Shown one piece after another: positions 7,080 through 15,825 of a stretch of 64,000 nucleotides of DNA (position 1 is the first letter of the stretch; every line of letters begins with the position of its first letter). The stretch is taken from contig NZ_JAFMTB010000002.1 in the NCBI RefSeq assembly GCF_017916475.1, positions 868,001 to 932,000 of the forward strand, given 5' to 3'. The position numbers and the translations under genes are program-made. The notes under the pieces are model-generated. The model ran no database searches and was not told the DNA's origin. It saw only the letters and a program-made list of their open reading frames with translations. The DNA is from Patulibacter sp. SYSU D01012. GTDB taxonomy: Bacteria; Actinomycetota; Thermoleophilia; Solirubrobacterales; Solirubrobacteraceae.

Positions 7080-8900
7080 ATGAGCACGAGCGCGGAGCAC
7101 ACCGACGTCGCCTGGGACCTGGAGACGCTCGTCCACGGCGAGGGCGCCGACGGCGTCCGGCGCCTGCTGGACGAGGCCCAGACGCAGGCCGACGAGTTCG
7201 CCCGCGCGTACCAGGGCAAGGTCGCCGAGCTGAGCGGGGCCGGCCTGGCGGCCGCCGTCGGCGAGCTCGTCGAGCTGTCGGACCTCGTCGGCCGCGCCGG
7301 CTCCTACGCCTCGCTGAAGTTCGCCGAGGACACGACGAAGCCCGAGCACGGCGCCCTCCTGGCGCTCGTGGAGGAGCGCGGCACCGCGATCCAGACGAAG
7401 CTCCTGTTCTTCGAGCTCGAGTGGACCGCCCTCGGCGACGAGCGCGCCGACGAGCTCCTGCGGGCCCCCGGCCTGGAGAAGGTCCAGCACTACCTGCGGA
7501 CGGTGCGGCGCGAGAAGCCGCACATGCTGTCGGAGCCGGAGGAGCGGATCCTCGCGGAGAAGGCGTCCTCGAGCCGGGGCGCGTGGGACCGCCTGTTCGA
7601 CGAGCTGACGTCGGTCATCGAGGTCGACCTGAGCACGACGAAGGCCGACGGCGACGGTCCCGTGCCGCTGGACGTCGCGCTCTCCCAGCTGACGAACCCG
7701 GACCGGGAGACCCGCCGCACCGTCGCCCAGGCCGTCACGAAGGCGCTCCAGCCGGGGCTCCGCACCCGCGCGTTCATCTTCAACACGCTGCTCCAGGACA
7801 AGGCCGTCGAGGACCGCCTGCGCCGCTTCCCCACCTGGATCGCGTCGCGCAACCTGGCCAACGAGGCGAGCGACGCCTCCGTGCAGGCGCTCGTCGACGC
7901 CGTGCAGGAGGCCTACGACGTGCCGCAGCGCTGGTACCGGCTGAAGGCCCGCATCCTCGGCGTCGACCGCCTGGCCGACTACGACCGCATGGCGTCCGTG
8001 TCGTCCGCGGACGAGCGCGAGTTCTCGTGGGCCGAGTCGACCGACCTCGTCTACACGAGCTTCGAGTCGTTCGCGCCCGAGATGGCCGACGTCGCCCGCA
8101 CGTTCGTGGATCAGGGCTGGATCGACGCGCCGGTGCGCCCCGGCAAGCGCGGCGGCGCCTTCTGCTCCTACACGGTCCCCTCGCACCACCCGTACGTGCT
8201 GCTGAACTGGACGAGCCGCCGCCGCGACGTCCTGACGCTGGCGCACGAGCTGGGCCACGGCATCCACGCCTACCTGGCCCGCGACCGCGGCCCGTTCGAG
8301 CAGACGACCCCGCTGACGCTCGCCGAGACGGCGTCGGTCTTCGGCGAGACGCTCGTCTTCGACCGGCTGCTGAACGAGACGACCGAGCCGCAGGCGCGCC
8401 TGGGCCTGCTCGCAGAGCAGATCGAGGGCTCGATCGCGACGATCTTCCGCCAGACGGCGATGAACCGCTTCGAGGACGCGGTCCACACCGCGCGCCGCAC
8501 CGAGGGCGAGCTGTCCGTCGACCGCTTCGGCGAGCTCTGGCACGCCTCGCAGGCCGCCATGCTCGGCGACGCCGTCGAGATCACCGAGGGCTACCGCTCC
8601 TGGTGGTCCTACGTGCCGCACTTCATCGGCACGCCCGGCTACGTCTACGCGTACGCGTACGGCCAGCTCATGGCGCTCTCGGTCTACGGCCGCTACCGCG
8701 AGGAGGGCGCCGGGTTCGCGCCGCGCTACCTCGAGCTGCTGTCGGCCGGCGGGTCGAAGTCGCCCGAGGACCTCGTCGCCATCGCCGGCCTGGACCTGAC
8801 CGACCCGGGCTTCTGGCGCAGCGGCCTGGCGCTCGTCCGCGAGCAGCTCGAGCAGGCCGAGGCCGCCGCGGTGGCGGCCGGGGCGGTCACCGAGGCCTGA
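7080..8900 (+). CDS. pepF: M3 family oligoendopeptidase F
   Basis: 606 residues, the usual length for PepF. The zinc-binding HExxH motif is LTLAHELGHGIHAYLA (first His near residue 389), followed about 25 residues later by the third-ligand motif AETASVFGETL. The N-terminal helical region (residues 1-200) forms the channel wall that limits substrates to short peptides. It is a cytoplasmic peptidase that recycles oligopeptides. ATG 7080 follows the -10 box TAGGCT by 6 nt without a Shine-Dalgarno, suggesting a leaderless mRNA. A 9-bp hairpin follows the stop. Confidence 0.93.
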   Translation: MSTSAEHTDVAWDLETLVHGEGADGVRRLLDEAQTQADEFARAYQGKVAELSGAGLAAAVGELVELSDLVGRAGSYASLKFAEDTTKPEHGALLALVEERGTAIQTKLLFFELEWTALGDERADELLRAPGLEKVQHYLRTVRREKPHMLSEPEERILAEKASSSRGAWDRLFDELTSVIEVDLSTTKADGDGPVPLDVALSQLTNPDRETRRTVAQAVTKALQPGLRTRAFIFNTLLQDKAVEDRLRRFPTWIASRNLANEASDASVQALVDAVQEAYDVPQRWYRLKARILGVDRLADYDRMASVSSADEREFSWAESTDLVYTSFESFAPEMADVARTFVDQGWIDAPVRPGKRGGAFCSYTVPSHHPYVLLNWTSRRRDVLTLAHELGHGIHAYLARDRGPFEQTTPLTLAETASVFGETLVFDRLLNETTEPQARLGLLAEQIEGSIATIFRQTAMNRFEDAVHTARRTEGELSVDRFGELWHASQAAMLGDAVEITEGYRSWWSYVPHFIGTPGYVYAYAYGQLMALSVYGRYREEGAGFAPRYLELLSAGGSKSPEDLVAIAGLDLTDPGFWRSGLALVREQLEQAEAAAVAAGAVTEA

Positions 8901-8912
8901 GCCCCGGTCTGG

Positions 8913-8941
8913 GGCGCGCGGTCGCGGTCGGTCCGCGCGCC
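8913..8941 (+). terminator. Hairpin after pepF
   Basis: 9-bp stem GGCGCGCGG / CCGCGCGCC with an 11-nt loop, 13 bp past the pepF stop and before the stop of the convergent gene. Likely bidirectional. Confidence 0.5.
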
Positions 8942-8985
8942 GTGCCCGCCGGTCGGCGGCGCGGCCGCCGGCGCGCGCTCGCCGC

Positions 8986-10779
8986 TCAGCCGGCCGCCGG
9001 GTTAGGCCCCCGCACGCCCGCGCCGTGCGGCGCGTCGGCGGGCCGCGCCGCGTCGCCGGGGACGGCCGGGGCGGCCGCCGTGGCCGCGTCGGCCGGCGCG
9101 GTGCCGGGCACGGCGGCGTCGGCGGGGGCCGTCGCCGCCTCGGGTGCCGCGGCCGCCGGGCCGGCCGGCGCGGCGCCGGCCAGCTCGAGCGCCGGCGCCT
9201 CGCCCAGCACGGACCCGCGCCGCGGACGGCGCGCCTCGAGCAGCGCGCCGAGCGCCGCCATCACCAGGACGCCGCCGCCGAGGCCCGCCGTCACGCCGTC
9301 GCCGCCGCCGTCGTCGCCCCCGCCGCCGGCCCTCAGGCCCGGCGCCGCGGCGTCCTGCTCGTCCTGCACGCCGCCGACGACGGTGCCGGTCACGTCCTGC
9401 CCGCCGTCGGCGGGGGGCGTCGGCCCGGTCTGCGTCTTCTGCTGCTGCTCCTGCTGCTGGGCGGCGTCGCCGCCGGTGCCGCGGGGGCCCGATGCCTCGG
9501 CGCTCGACGTGCTCGACGGCGCGGCGCCGGCGGTGTCGCCCTGACTGCCGAGGGCCGCGCCCTCGAGGCCCTCGCTGCCGCTGCCCGACCCCGACTCGGT
9601 GCCGACGTCGCCGCTCGGCGCGGACGAGCCGGGCTCGGGCGACGTCGGCGCGTTCGCGGGCCCGTCGTCCTTCGGCTTCTCGTCGTCGCGCTCGGGGCGC
9701 TCCTTCTCCGGCGCCGTCCGCTGCCAGTCGACGTCGCTCAGGGGGAACGGCACGGCGTTGGCGCCGGGCGTCACCTGGGCGGTCCGCAGGACGCTCCCGC
9801 CGTAGCTGCCGTCGCGGGCCCGGGCATCGCCCACGAGCCACGTCGCGCCGTTCTGGCCGTTGCCGAGGATGTCCTTCGGCGCGACGCCCTGGGCCCGGTA
9901 CGCCTGCACGACCAGCGCGGTGGCGTAGGCGTCCGGCTTGCCGTCCGGCGTCGCGGGGAACGCGCCCTGCACGTTGTGCTTCTCCCGCAGGAAGAGGAAG
10001 CTCGCGCCGCCGACCCCACCCGTGGGGATGCTCGCCGCCTTCATCGCCTGCAGCACGAGGGCCGTCGTGTCGACCCGGCTGGGCACCGACGGCGCGCCGC
10101 TCCCGGGCGGCGGCTTGACGGTGCGCGCCCAGCCTCCCGACGGGTCCTCCACGCTCTTCAGCCACCCGGCGATGGCCGTGGAGGGGTTGCCCTGATCGAG
10201 CAGGCCCGCCTTCCCGGCGGCGACGAAGCCGAGCGTGGCCCACGCCGACGCCTCGACGTCCGGCGTCGAGCCCCCCGGCGTGGCGGGGACGCCGGTCATC
10301 CGGGAGCCATCCTCGAGCACGCGCTCGCGCAGGCGGGCGACGAGATCGAAGCCCACCGCCCCCGCCGGCTTCTCCATGGCCGCGACGACCATGAGCAGGC
10401 GGCTCAGATCGTCCGTGCGCGTCAGCTCCCGGGCGTGCCGCTTCAGGTACTGCCAGGCGCTCGGATCGCCGGCCTTGCGGACCTGATCCTCGGGGTGGGC
10501 CTTGACCGACGCGAGCGCCAGCGCCACCCAGACCGTCGTCGCCGGATCCGACGCCCCGCCCCGCGTGGCCGGGAACCCGCCGTCCGCGTTCTGCGACCGC
10601 TGCAGGTAGCCGACGGTGGCGTCCAGGCTCGACGCCGCGGTCGCCGCCGGGGGCACGACGTACGGGACGACCACCGCGACCCCGCCCCCCGCCAGGACGG
10701 CGGCCGCCGCCGCGACCGTCGCCCAGCGCGCCACGGGGCGCGCGAAGGGGACGCGGTGAGGGGCGGACGACCGGGGCAT
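8986..10779 (-). CDS. Secreted, membrane-anchored prenyltransferase/squalene-cyclase-repeat protein
   Basis: 597 residues. An Arg-rich start and a hydrophobic stretch (residues about 18-45) form a signal peptide or anchor. Residues about 50-310 hold alpha-toroid repeats of the prenyltransferase/terpene-cyclase type, with motifs such as YLQRSQNADGGFPAT, DPATTVWVALALAS and YATALVVQAYRAQG. Next comes a long Ser/Gly/Glu/Pro-rich linker (about 330-510) with Gln runs, one hydrophobic segment (about 520-540, GLGGGVLVMAALGALL) and an Ala/Pro-rich tail with APADAA-like repeats. This architecture occurs in cell-surface proteins of actinobacteria, and such repeats also occur in cobalamin carriers. No catalytic DxDD motif is seen, so binding is more likely than cyclisation. 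The function is unknown. Confidence 0.7.
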   Translation of the reverse strand: MPRSSAPHRVPFARPVARWATVAAAAAVLAGGGVAVVVPYVVPPAATAASSLDATVGYLQRSQNADGGFPATRGGASDPATTVWVALALASVKAHPEDQVRKAGDPSAWQYLKRHARELTRTDDLSRLLMVVAAMEKPAGAVGFDLVARLRERVLEDGSRMTGVPATPGGSTPDVEASAWATLGFVAAGKAGLLDQGNPSTAIAGWLKSVEDPSGGWARTVKPPPGSGAPSVPSRVDTTALVLQAMKAASIPTGGVGGASFLFLREKHNVQGAFPATPDGKPDAYATALVVQAYRAQGVAPKDILGNGQNGATWLVGDARARDGSYGGSVLRTAQVTPGANAVPFPLSDVDWQRTAPEKERPERDDEKPKDDGPANAPTSPEPGSSAPSGDVGTESGSGSGSEGLEGAALGSQGDTAGAAPSSTSSAEASGPRGTGGDAAQQQEQQQKTQTGPTPPADGGQDVTGTVVGGVQDEQDAAAPGLRAGGGGDDGGGDGVTAGLGGGVLVMAALGALLEARRPRRGSVLGEAPALELAGAAPAGPAAAAPEAATAPADAAVPGTAPADAATAAAPAVPGDAARPADAPHGAGVRGPNPAAG

Positions 10780-10890
10780 CGAGGGGGGACGACGCGCCGC
10801 GAACCGGGCGGATCCGCGGGGCGACGGTGCCCCGACGGTACCATCTTCGGGCGCCCGAACTCGCCGTGCCGGACGAGCGTTCGGGGCCGT

Positions 10891-11367
10891 CTAGCGGCGC
10901 GACTCGCGCAGCGCGCGCTGCATCTCGCGCTGCTGGTCGCGGCGCTTGATGTCCTCGCGCTTGTCCGCGACGTTCTTGCCGCGCGCGAGGGCGATCTCGA
11001 CCTTGATCCGGCGGTCCTTCGGGTAGATCCGGGTGGGCACGAGCGTCAGGCCCTCCTGCTTGGCCTGGCCCAGCAGCCGGTCGATCTCGCGGCGGTGCGC
11101 CAGCAGCTTGCGCGGGCGGTCCGGCAGGTGGTTGTTCATGGCCGCCGGCGCGTACGGCTCGATCCGCAGGTTCTGCAGCCAGAGCTCGCCGCGGCGGACG
11201 TCGACGTAGGCGTCCCCCATCGCGACGCCGTGCGTGCGCAGCGACTTGACCTCGGTGCCGGACAGCACGATGCCCACCTCGAGCCGGTCGAGCAGCTCGT
11301 AGCGGAAGCGCGCCTGGCGGTTGTAGCCGTAGTCCCCTCCGGACGGCTTCTTCTTGGTCTTCGCCAT
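10891..11367 (-). CDS. smpB: SsrA-binding protein SmpB
   Basis: 158 residues, full length. It opens MAKTKKK, continues YNRQARFRYELLDRLEVGIV and GTEVKSLRTHGVAMGDAYV, and ends with the basic tail (RRDQQREMQRALRESRR) that enters the mRNA channel. SmpB delivers tmRNA to stalled ribosomes; ssrA is 8 kb away in this window. ATG 11367 is 9 nt past a TACGCT -10 box (11377-11382). It is the last gene of the run ftsE-ftsX-S41 protease-rnr-smpB. An inverted repeat (CCCGAAC 10854-10860 / GTTCGGG 10879-10885) after the stop may end the transcript. Confidence 0.96.
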   Translation of the reverse strand: MAKTKKKPSGGDYGYNRQARFRYELLDRLEVGIVLSGTEVKSLRTHGVAMGDAYVDVRRGELWLQNLRIEPYAPAAMNNHLPDRPRKLLAHRREIDRLLGQAKQEGLTLVPTRIYPKDRRIKVEIALARGKNVADKREDIKRRDQQREMQRALRESRR

Positions 11368-11420
11368 GAACCGTCGAGCGTATCGCCGCGCCGCCCCGGC
11401 CGCCCGGCGGCGGGGGCGGC

Positions 11421-13508
11421 TCAGCCCGCGTCGGCGCGGCGGCCCCGGCGCCGCCCCGCGTCGGCCGCGGGCAGGAGCGACACGCGGCCCCGCGCCGGGT
11501 CGACCCGCTCGACGGCGACGGACAGCGGGTCGCCGATCCGCAGCGTGCCGCCCGACCGCGAAGCGGTCAGCACGGTGCCCAGCTCGTTCAGGTCCCACCA
11601 GTCCTCGCCGCCCAGCCGGCGGACGGGCAGGAAGCCCTCGAACGCCTCGTCGTCCAGGTGCGCGCCGCCGAAGCGCACGAACGCCCCGCCGGCGGTGATC
11701 CCGGTGACCTCGCCCTCGAACCGCTGCTGCCAGCCGTGCGCGAAGAGCGTGCGCTCGAGCAGGAAGGCCCGCGCGATCGCGTCGGCGGTCCGCTCGATCC
11801 CCATCGCCTCGCGCTCCGTGGCCGAGCACCAGATCCCGAGCTCCTCCAGGCGGCTGCCGGACCCTGCCGGGGCGTCCTCGCCGCCGCCGACGAGGGACAG
11901 GATGGCGCGGTGCGCCACCAGGTCGGGGTAGCGCCGGATCGGCGAGGTGAAGTGGCAGTAGTGCTCCAGCCCCAGGCCCGCGTGGCCGAGCGGCTTCGGC
12001 TCGTACCGCGCCTGCTGCAGGGCGCGCAGGACGAGGTACGACAGGCCCGCGCGGCCGTGGCCCGTCGCGCGGACGTGGGCGTCGACCCGGCGCGAGAGCT
12101 CGGCGACGAGGGCGGCGGCGTCCTCGGGGCTCGCGCCGTCGTCCAGGCCGGGGCTCGTCACGCCGACGCTGGCCAGCTGGTCGGCCAGGCGCTGCACGCT
12201 CGACACCTGCGGCAGCCCGTGCACGCGGTGCAGGGCGGGCACGCCGGCGTCCGCGAGGAGCTTGGCGACCTGCTCGTTCGCCCCGACCATCAGGTGCTCG
12301 ATCAGCCGGTGCGCCTCGGTCTGCCGCTCGATCGCGATGCCGTCGACGTGGCCGTCGTCGTCGAAGCGGAACTGCGGCTCGCCCGTGTCGAGCTCGAGCG
12401 CGTTCGTCGTCCGCTCGCGCCGGTCCTGCAGGGCGCGGGCGACCCGGCGGGCGACGTCGAGCGGCGTCGCCCACGGGTCCTCCGCGCGCTCCTCCCGGGC
12501 GAAGATCCGGTCGACCTGGTCGTACGTCAGCCGCGCGTCGGAGTGGATGAGCGACCGGGCGACGCTGGCCCGCAGCACGCGGCCGCCCCGCAGCTCCATC
12601 TCGACGGTCACCGCCAGGCGGTCGACGCCGGGGACGAGCGAGCACGCGTCGTTCGACAGCGCCCGCGGCAGCATCGGCTCGACGGTGCCGGGGACGTAGA
12701 CGCTCGTGCCGCGCCACCGCGCGTCCTCGTCGACCGCGCCGCCGGGCCGGACGTAGGCCGCCACGTCGGCGATGTGGACCCACACGCGGCAGTGCTCCGG
12801 GTCGCCGTCGATCGCCTCGGCGCTGATCGCGTCGTCGAAGTCGCGGGCGGTGACGGGATCGATCGTGAAGGTCGGCAGCTCGCGCAGGTCGCGCCGCTCG
12901 CGCTCGTCCTCGCCGACGGGGGCGGACGCAACCGCCTCGGCCTCCAGGCCCACGGACCGCTGCACCCGCCGCGGCAGCCCGCGGTCGAGGAGCAGCGCCT
13001 CGAGCACGTCGCGCGCCACGTCCGGCCGGCCGACGGCCCGCAGGACCTTGTGCCCGCGCGCCCGCCGGCCGCGGGCGTCGGGGACGAGCAGCGCGATCCG
13101 CCCCTCCCCCGTCTCGCGCGCCCCGCGCTCGACGGTCACCCGCCGGCCGCGCTCGAAGAGCGGCTCGGCGATCCAGTGCTTGCCCCGGCGGCGGAGCACG
13201 CCGACGACCGGCGCGCCGGGCCCCTCGTCGCGCCAGACGTCGCGCGGCAGGACGGGCTGGCCGTTGCGCGTCAGCTCGACGCTGCCGGCGCCGCGCGGGC
13301 CGCGGCCGGCGGGCGCGGCGCGCTCCTCCCGGCGGTTCGCCGCCCGGCGCGCGGCCCGGTTGGGCCCGGCGGGCCGGCCGCCCGCCGCGGCCCCGGCGCG
13401 CCGCTCGCCGCGCGCGCGGGCCTCCTTCGGCCGCTTCGAGCTCGGCCCGGGGCCGCGCCCCTTCGCGCGGCCCTTCGGCCCCTTCCGCTTGCCGCCCTTG
13501 CCTGCCAT
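11421..13508 (-). CDS. rnr: Ribonuclease R (RNase II/RNB family exoribonuclease)
   Basis: 695 residues. A Lys/Arg/Gly/Ala-rich disordered leader (residues 1-60) is followed by a cold-shock-like region and the RNB catalytic domain, with the Mg-binding DPVTARDFDDAIS near residue 250, then WVHIADVAAYV, LSNDACSLVPG and the C-terminal HYCHFTSPIRRYPDLVAHR. A C-terminal S1 domain (VTGITAGGAFVRFGG) ends in a short basic tail. It degrades structured RNA 3' to 5' and, in other bacteria, removes non-stop mRNA together with SmpB-tmRNA. It is shorter than the 813-residue E. coli enzyme, mainly at the N-terminus. Its ATG lies 10 bp after the S41 protease stop. Confidence 0.94.
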   Translation of the reverse strand: MAGKGGKRKGPKGRAKGRGPGPSSKRPKEARARGERRAGAAAGGRPAGPNRAARRAANRREERAAPAGRGPRGAGSVELTRNGQPVLPRDVWRDEGPGAPVVGVLRRRGKHWIAEPLFERGRRVTVERGARETGEGRIALLVPDARGRRARGHKVLRAVGRPDVARDVLEALLLDRGLPRRVQRSVGLEAEAVASAPVGEDERERRDLRELPTFTIDPVTARDFDDAISAEAIDGDPEHCRVWVHIADVAAYVRPGGAVDEDARWRGTSVYVPGTVEPMLPRALSNDACSLVPGVDRLAVTVEMELRGGRVLRASVARSLIHSDARLTYDQVDRIFAREERAEDPWATPLDVARRVARALQDRRERTTNALELDTGEPQFRFDDDGHVDGIAIERQTEAHRLIEHLMVGANEQVAKLLADAGVPALHRVHGLPQVSSVQRLADQLASVGVTSPGLDDGASPEDAAALVAELSRRVDAHVRATGHGRAGLSYLVLRALQQARYEPKPLGHAGLGLEHYCHFTSPIRRYPDLVAHRAILSLVGGGEDAPAGSGSRLEELGIWCSATEREAMGIERTADAIARAFLLERTLFAHGWQQRFEGEVTGITAGGAFVRFGGAHLDDEAFEGFLPVRRLGGEDWWDLNELGTVLTASRSGGTLRIGDPLSVAVERVDPARGRVSLLPAADAGRRRGRRADAG

Positions 13509-13518
13509 CCCGGGCCCT

Positions 13519-14736
13519 CTACCCGGCGGCGACCCGCAAGGCGCGCGCGAGCGCCTCGTCGGCCGGGGTCTTCGGGTCGTCCTCGGCGCGCACGTCGGGC
13601 GCCAGGCCCTTGCCCCGCGCCGTGCCCCGGCCCCCGAGGTTGCGGTCCTTCGGCGTGAAGTACTGGCCGGCGGTGATGTCGAGCGCGCCGCCGCTGGCGA
13701 GCGGCTCGACGCGCTGGAAGACGCCCTTGCCGAACGTGTGCGTGCCGACGATCGTGGCGCGGTCGCGGTCCTGCAGCGCCCCGGTGACGATCTCGGACGC
13801 CGACGCCGACCCGCGGTCGACCAGGACGACGAGCTTCTGCCGCGGGAACGGCGGGTCGTCCGTGGCGGTGTAGCGCTGCTCGCCGATCGTCCGCCCGCGC
13901 AGCGTCACGACCGTCCCGCCGTCGAGGAACAGGCTCGCGACGCCCTGCGCCTCGTTCACCAGCCCGCCGGGGTTCGACCGCAGGTCCAGGACGAAGCGCT
14001 CGGCGCCTCGGGCCTTCAACCGCACGAACGCGCGCCCCACCTGCTGCGCGGCGCCGTTGGTGAACTGCGCGAGCCGCACCACGCCGACCTTCTGGCCGCC
14101 CTCCGTCCGCAGCGCCGAGTCGACGATCGGCACCTCGACGGGGCGCCGCTCCGACGTGACGGACACGCGGCGGTCCTTGCCGCCCTCGCGCCGCAGCAGG
14201 ACGAGCGCCACCTTCGTCCCGGCCGGGCCGCGGACGCTGTTCGACGCCTGGTCGGCCGTCAGGCCCGCCAGGCGCTTGCCGCCGGCCTCGACGATCCGGT
14301 CGCCCTCCCGCACGCCGGCCTCCTTCGCCGGCGACCCCGGGTAGACCGTGTTGACGCGCAGGCCCTTCGGATCCTCGGACACGACGACGCCGATGCCGTC
14401 GAAGCGGTTGTCCTGCGACTGCTGGAAGCGCCGGAAGTCGGTCGGGTTCAGGTACTGCGAGAAGCGGTCGTCCAGCCCCTGGACCATGCCGCCGATCGCG
14501 TCGTCGACGAGCTCGGCCTTCCCGGGGTCGCGGTAGTAGTCGTCGCGCAGCAGGCCGAACGCCTCGTTGATGGCGGCCGCGCCGTCGCGGTCGACGATGC
14601 GGTCGCGCAGGACGGACGGCAGGCGCTCGGGCTCGCGGGCGCCGACGTACGCGCCGGCCGAGAAGATGGCGCCCACGACGACGAGGAGGACGAGGGCGCC
14701 GAGCACGCCTCGCAGGACCCGGGATCCGAAGTGCAC
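13519..14736 (-). CDS. Carboxy-terminal processing peptidase, S41 family (CtpA-like)
   Basis: 405 residues from the GTG at 14736. One N-terminal membrane segment (VLRGVLGALVLLVVVGAIF) anchors the protein, with the rest outside. Next come the S41 N-domain (LRDDYYRDP, DDRFSQYLNP), a PDZ domain (GIGVVVSEDPKGLRVNTVYP, GDRIVEAGG) and the protease core with RFVLDLRSNPGGLVNEA and the catalytic Ser in VDRGSASASEIVTGAL; the Lys of the dyad is in GTHTFGKGVFQ. It trims or degrades secreted proteins and in many bacteria regulates cell-wall hydrolases, fitting its place behind ftsEX. An upstream start at 14823 would add 29 Arg/Ala-rich residues; I judge it less likely. Confidence 0.9.
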   Translation of the reverse strand: MHFGSRVLRGVLGALVLLVVVGAIFSAGAYVGAREPERLPSVLRDRIVDRDGAAAINEAFGLLRDDYYRDPGKAELVDDAIGGMVQGLDDRFSQYLNPTDFRRFQQSQDNRFDGIGVVVSEDPKGLRVNTVYPGSPAKEAGVREGDRIVEAGGKRLAGLTADQASNSVRGPAGTKVALVLLRREGGKDRRVSVTSERRPVEVPIVDSALRTEGGQKVGVVRLAQFTNGAAQQVGRAFVRLKARGAERFVLDLRSNPGGLVNEAQGVASLFLDGGTVVTLRGRTIGEQRYTATDDPPFPRQKLVVLVDRGSASASEIVTGALQDRDRATIVGTHTFGKGVFQRVEPLASGGALDITAGQYFTPKDRNLGGRGTARGKGLAPDVRAEDDPKTPADEALARALRVAAG

Positions 14737-14883
14737 CCCGACAGCATGCCGGGCGGCGAGGCGGCGCGCGCCTGCGGGCGCGGCGTCCCGGAACGACGAC
14801 CGCCGCCGGGCGCGGACGCGCACCGGCGGCGGGGATCGCGGCCCGCCCGGCCGGCGGCGGCCGGCGGGGCGGGACGGACGGGA

Positions 14884-15786
14884 TCAGACCCGCAGGAAGC
14901 GGCGGAGCGAGAGGCCCGAGCCGGCGGCCGCGACGGCGATGCTCGCGAGCACGAGGAGCGCGACGAGCGGGCCGAACTGGATCATGTCCGGGCGCGAGAT
15001 CAGGTTGGCGACGCCCTCGAGCTGGTTGAGGATCGTGACCTTGGCCAGGCCCAGCATCACGATCGCCACGCCGCCGCCGATCGCGCCGAGGATCAGGCCC
15101 TCGAGCACGAACGGCCAGCGGATGAAGGAGTCGGTCGCGCCGACGAGCTTCATCACCTCGACCTCGCGGCGGCGGGAGAAGAGCGACAGGCGGATCGTGT
15201 TCGAGATCAGCAGGATCGACGCGACGATCAGCAGCAGGCCGAGGGCGCCGAGCGAGAGCTTGACCGCGCCGGTGATCTTCACGATCTTCCCGGCCTCGTT
15301 CTTCGACTGCTTCGTCGACCCGATCTTGCTGTCCACGAACGTGGCCTTGCCCGACGCGCCCGGCTTCTGCAGCGACGCCACGATCGCGGCGCCGTTGCGG
15401 GCGTCGTCCGGGGTCACGCGGAACGTGTCCGGCAGCGGGTTGACCTTGCCGAGCAGCTCGTAGGCCTCGGGGTTCTGCCGCTTCTGCTCGGCGTACGCCT
15501 GGGCCTTCGACACGTACTGGACGCTCTTGACGTGCGGCGTGTCGTTCTGCAGGCGGGCCTGGACGCGCTGGACGTCGGCCTTCGTCGCGTTCGTCTTCAT
15601 GAAGACGTTGACCTGGATGCGGTCGCGGACGTCGGCGGCGGCGCCGTTGGCCAGCTGCACCGCCGGGATGAAGATGCCGAGCACGAGGGTCGTGATCAGC
15701 ACCGCCATCAGGGCGGCGAAGCTCGGGATCGGATTGCGGCCGATCGAGCGGAGGGCTTCCTTGAGGAAGAAGGTGACGCGGTTCAT
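14884..15786 (-). CDS. ftsX: Cell division protein FtsX
   Basis: 300 residues with the standard topology: one N-terminal membrane helix (SFAALMAVLITTLVLGIFI), an extracytoplasmic loop (residues about 45-185) and three C-terminal helices (including LGALGLLLIVASILLIS). The conserved cytoplasmic stretch FSRRREVEVMKLVGATDSFI couples to FtsE. Together FtsEX passes ATP hydrolysis to periplasmic or wall hydrolases during division. The start ATG is 39 bp after the ftsE stop. Confidence 0.95.
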   Translation of the reverse strand: MNRVTFFLKEALRSIGRNPIPSFAALMAVLITTLVLGIFIPAVQLANGAAADVRDRIQVNVFMKTNATKADVQRVQARLQNDTPHVKSVQYVSKAQAYAEQKRQNPEAYELLGKVNPLPDTFRVTPDDARNGAAIVASLQKPGASGKATFVDSKIGSTKQSKNEAGKIVKITGAVKLSLGALGLLLIVASILLISNTIRLSLFSRRREVEVMKLVGATDSFIRWPFVLEGLILGAIGGGVAIVMLGLAKVTILNQLEGVANLISRPDMIQFGPLVALLVLASIAVAAAGSGLSLRRFLRV

Positions 15787-15825
15787 CGTGGTCCTGGGTC
15801 GCAGGCGGTCGCGGGCGCGGGCGCG

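Noticed and set aside
5519-9544. A plus-strand open frame of about 1340 codons across the permease, GNAT, pepF and the repeat protein
   Set aside because: Arg/Gln/Asp-rich low-complexity translation antisense or out of frame to genes with clear families; a product of the high GC content. The same applies to the very long frames at 12772-18438, 13271-18103, 54403-58650 and 54426-60110.
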